Below are positions 7,223 to 7,829 of a stretch of 7,829 nucleotides of DNA, piece by piece (the first letter of the stretch is position 1; each line of letters starts with the position of its first letter). The translations under genes and the position numbers were made by a program. The notes under the pieces were generated by a model. That model saw nothing but the letters and a program-made list of their open reading frames with translations, searched no databases and was not told the origin of the DNA. Origin of the DNA: an uncultured Pirellula sp. (GTDB lineage Bacteria > Planctomycetota > Planctomycetia > Pirellulales > Pirellulaceae). The stretch spans positions 1-7,829 of the forward strand of contig CAITIF010000663.1 of the NCBI GenBank assembly GCA_903892365.1, given 5' to 3'.

Positions 7223-7829
7223 TTGCGCCTTCGAATTTCAACGGACACTCAGTGAAAGCAAGTTTGTTGTTTGCAAGCCTATTCATTGCTTCCGTTTCGA
7301 TGGCCCAGGACGCGGTCGTGATCCAGAGCGGAACTCCGGTCATGGTCGGTGAGGGTGGCGTCGTACTCAGTCCCGGCTTGCCTCCAGGGGGGATGGTCCC
7401 CGGTGCGATGCCGCCAGGGCAATCTCCACCACCTGGGACGGCCCCCCCTGCCAAGGGTGACGCGAAACCTGCAGGTGCCGATACTAAGGGGTCTGCAGAG
7501 CCGATCAAACGAAAAAGCGAGCCGCCAGATCCGCCGAATAAGCGAGAGTTCGATGTCAAGCCTGATGAGCAGGGGATGCTTCAATTTCAATTTCGGAATC
7601 AAGGTTGGCCGGAATTGATGCGTTGGCTGGCGGAAGTTTCTGGGATGTCGCTCGATTGGCAAGAACTGCCAGGGGATTACCTCAACATTGCGACCCAGCG
7701 CAAGCACACGTTGGAAGAAGCTCGCGATCTCTTCAATCGGCATCTTCTCGCCCGAGGCTTTACGATGCTAGAGTTTGATGGAACCATCCAGGTATTAAAG
7801 ACGAAAGGGATCAATGCAGCGCTCGTTCC
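7219..7829 (+). CDS. secretin-like outer-membrane protein, N-terminal part (GspD/PilQ type; runs off the window)
   Basis: The first 203 codons of a gene cut by the window end, with no stop. The start ATG overlaps the preceding stop (ATGA). A signal peptide is clear: Lys13, a hydrophobic core (14-26), then SMA with the cut between Ala29 and Gln30. Next come a Gly/Pro-rich stretch (52-77) and a charged Lys/Pro linker (78-110). From about 111 to 198 is a compact domain beginning FDVKPDEQG, with LQFQFRNQGWPELMRWLAEVSG and then DLFNRHLLARGFTMLEFDG. It has the beta-alpha-beta pattern of secretin N0/STN-like domains, the ring that faces the inner-membrane machinery in type II secretion and type IV pilus systems. 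Secretins form multimeric outer-membrane pores. The pore domain lies beyond the window, so the assignment rests on this N-terminal domain and on recalled similarity to planctomycete GspD-like proteins. GspD and PilQ cannot be told apart here. Confidence 0.75.
   Translation, partial: MIAPSNFNGHSVKASLLFASLFIASVSMAQDAVVIQSGTPVMVGEGGVVLSPGLPPGGMVPGAMPPGQSPPPGTAPPAKGDAKPAGADTKGSAEPIKRKSEPPDPPNKREFDVKPDEQGMLQFQFRNQGWPELMRWLAEVSGMSLDWQELPGDYLNIATQRKHTLEEARDLFNRHLLARGFTMLEFDGTIQVLKTKGINAALV

Noticed and set aside
7279..7743. 154-codon open frame on the minus strand
   Set aside because: It is antisense to the secretin gene, whose signal peptide, start coupling and N0-like domain are convincing; the antisense translation shows no motif.
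1..7829. CRISPR array, tRNA/rRNA, insertion sequence or prophage
   Set aside because: No regularly spaced direct repeats, no tRNA-like cloverleaf, no transposase or phage motifs and no terminal inverted repeats were seen on either strand.

Overview
The window looks like a chromosomal segment of a planctomycete (Pirellulaceae-like). The evidence is indirect: moderate G+C, few Shine-Dalgarno sequences, a secreted FG-GAP/VCBS repeat protein, and above all a large membrane protein with the N-terminal signature MRLTLRTLLAY followed by a secretin whose first domain I recognise from planctomycete genomes. No rRNA, tRNA, CRISPR array, transposase or phage gene was seen.

Layout. Bases 1-48 may hold the last codons of an upstream gene. 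At 49-2037 (+) is a dehydratase of the IlvD/EDD superfamily, YjhG/YagF (D-xylonate dehydratase) branch. It overlaps by four bases (ATGA) a TrpG/PabA-type glutamine amidotransferase at 2034-2651 (+). A convergent gene at 2707-3903 (-) encodes an exported protein with seven calcium-loop repeats, probably a seven-bladed beta-propeller. After a 247-base divergent intergenic region comes a hemolysin III/PAQR-family seven-helix membrane protein (4151-4795, +). A strong intrinsic terminator (4842-4890) separates it from a two-gene operon. The first gene (4904-7222, +) encodes a single-pass membrane protein with two tandem degenerate anti-sigma-like repeats at its N-terminus and a FecR-like beta-rich domain after a long Pro/Ala/Lys/Glu linker. 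The second (7219 to the window end, +) is the N-terminal part of a secretin-like outer-membrane protein and overlaps the first by ATGA.

How they fit together. The first two genes form a metabolic pair, sugar-acid catabolism plus an amidotransferase subunit, whose functional link is unclear. The middle genes are stand-alone envelope or secreted proteins. The last two look like a co-translated envelope module: a membrane-anchored protein whose C-terminal domain probably lies outside the cytoplasm, and a secretin pore. This module is the most interesting part of the window. The tandem anti-sigma-like repeats and the overlap of promoter and terminator in front of it are the least expected features.
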